A stretch of DNA of 64,000 nucleotides from CAVSUZ01 sp963791885 (GTDB lineage: Bacteria > Pseudomonadota > Alphaproteobacteria > Acetobacterales > Acetobacteraceae), in the NCBI GenBank assembly GCA_963791885.1, contig CAWBUL010000006.1, positions 1,054,001-1,118,000 on the forward strand. The letters run 5' to 3'. How positions within the stretch are numbered: the first letter of the stretch is position 1; the number at the start of each line of letters is the position of its first letter. Below the pieces are notes generated by a model. The model ran no database searches, was not told where the DNA came from, and saw nothing but the letters and a program-made list of their open reading frames with translations. Positions 61,341-64,000 of the stretch are shown in pieces. Both the position numbers and the translations under genes were made by a program.

Positions 61341-64000
<2,660 letters not shown>

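Overview
The window is GC-rich chromosomal DNA from an alphaproteobacterium, most likely in the Acetobacteraceae (Rhodospirillales). The basis is the 16S/23S rRNA sequence with an Ile(GAT)-Ala(TGC) spacer, the codon use, a class I PHA synthase, CcmAB, and dense head-to-tail operons joined by 4-base ATGA overlaps. Nothing in the sequence fixes the genus.

Layout. 1-3.6 kb: a partial cyclopropane-fatty-acid synthase, a DUF72 protein, a 1.1 kb repeat-bearing non-coding stretch and a YpfJ-type zinc peptidase. 3.9-5.5 kb: a decayed IS3-family transposase and a lower-GC, methyltransferase-like orphan. 5.7-9.3 kb: an ionotropic-glutamate-receptor-like channel protein, a small periplasmic protein, a frameshifted exported protein and an AI-2E-type permease. 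9.3-13.5 kb (minus strand): a Deg protease coupled to a nitroreductase, a PIN/Phd toxin-antitoxin pair and homoserine dehydrogenase. 13.6-15.7 kb: two genes sharing an unnamed C-terminal domain, each preceded by an FNR/FixK-type box. 15.9-18.2 kb: a class I aminotransferase and a frameshifted OmpA-like lipoprotein. 18.3-22.2 kb: PHA synthase, MnmE and an SDR. 22.3-26.4 kb: a seven-gene Mrp-type Na+/H+ antiporter operon without MrpA. Then a family 2 glycosyltransferase.

27.4-30.8 kb is an accessory island. It is bounded by copies of a roughly 110-base repeat and holds an AT-rich block with iteron-like motifs, GC-rich low-complexity DNA, an unknown gene behind a structured leader, a BrnT/BrnA pair and a parA broken by a nonsense codon and by the repeat. 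It reads like the remains of a plasmid.

30.9-35.5 kb: a YfcG-like GST, then an HcnB/HcnC-like flavoprotein pair coupled to a Rieske oxygenase (probable N-methyl amine or amino-acid catabolism). 35.5-46.8 kb is core metabolism: CcmBA, aconitase, YqhA, an LLM flavoenzyme, malic enzyme, GalU, phosphohexomutase and a basic coiled-coil protein. 46.8-58.5 kb holds an SDR, RluB, a GATase, TadA, a TDT-family transporter, GuaB, a haloacid dehalogenase, RsmB, a GNAT, a peptidoglycan-binding protein, CoaD and GyrA. 58.5-64 kb is an rRNA operon with a strong promoter, 16S, tRNA-Ile, tRNA-Ala and a 23S cut by the window end.

The best leads are the FNR-box paralogue pair, the receptor-like channel with a non-canonical pore, the island, the MrpA-less antiporter and the flavoprotein/Rieske cluster. 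No CRISPR array and no complete prophage were seen.
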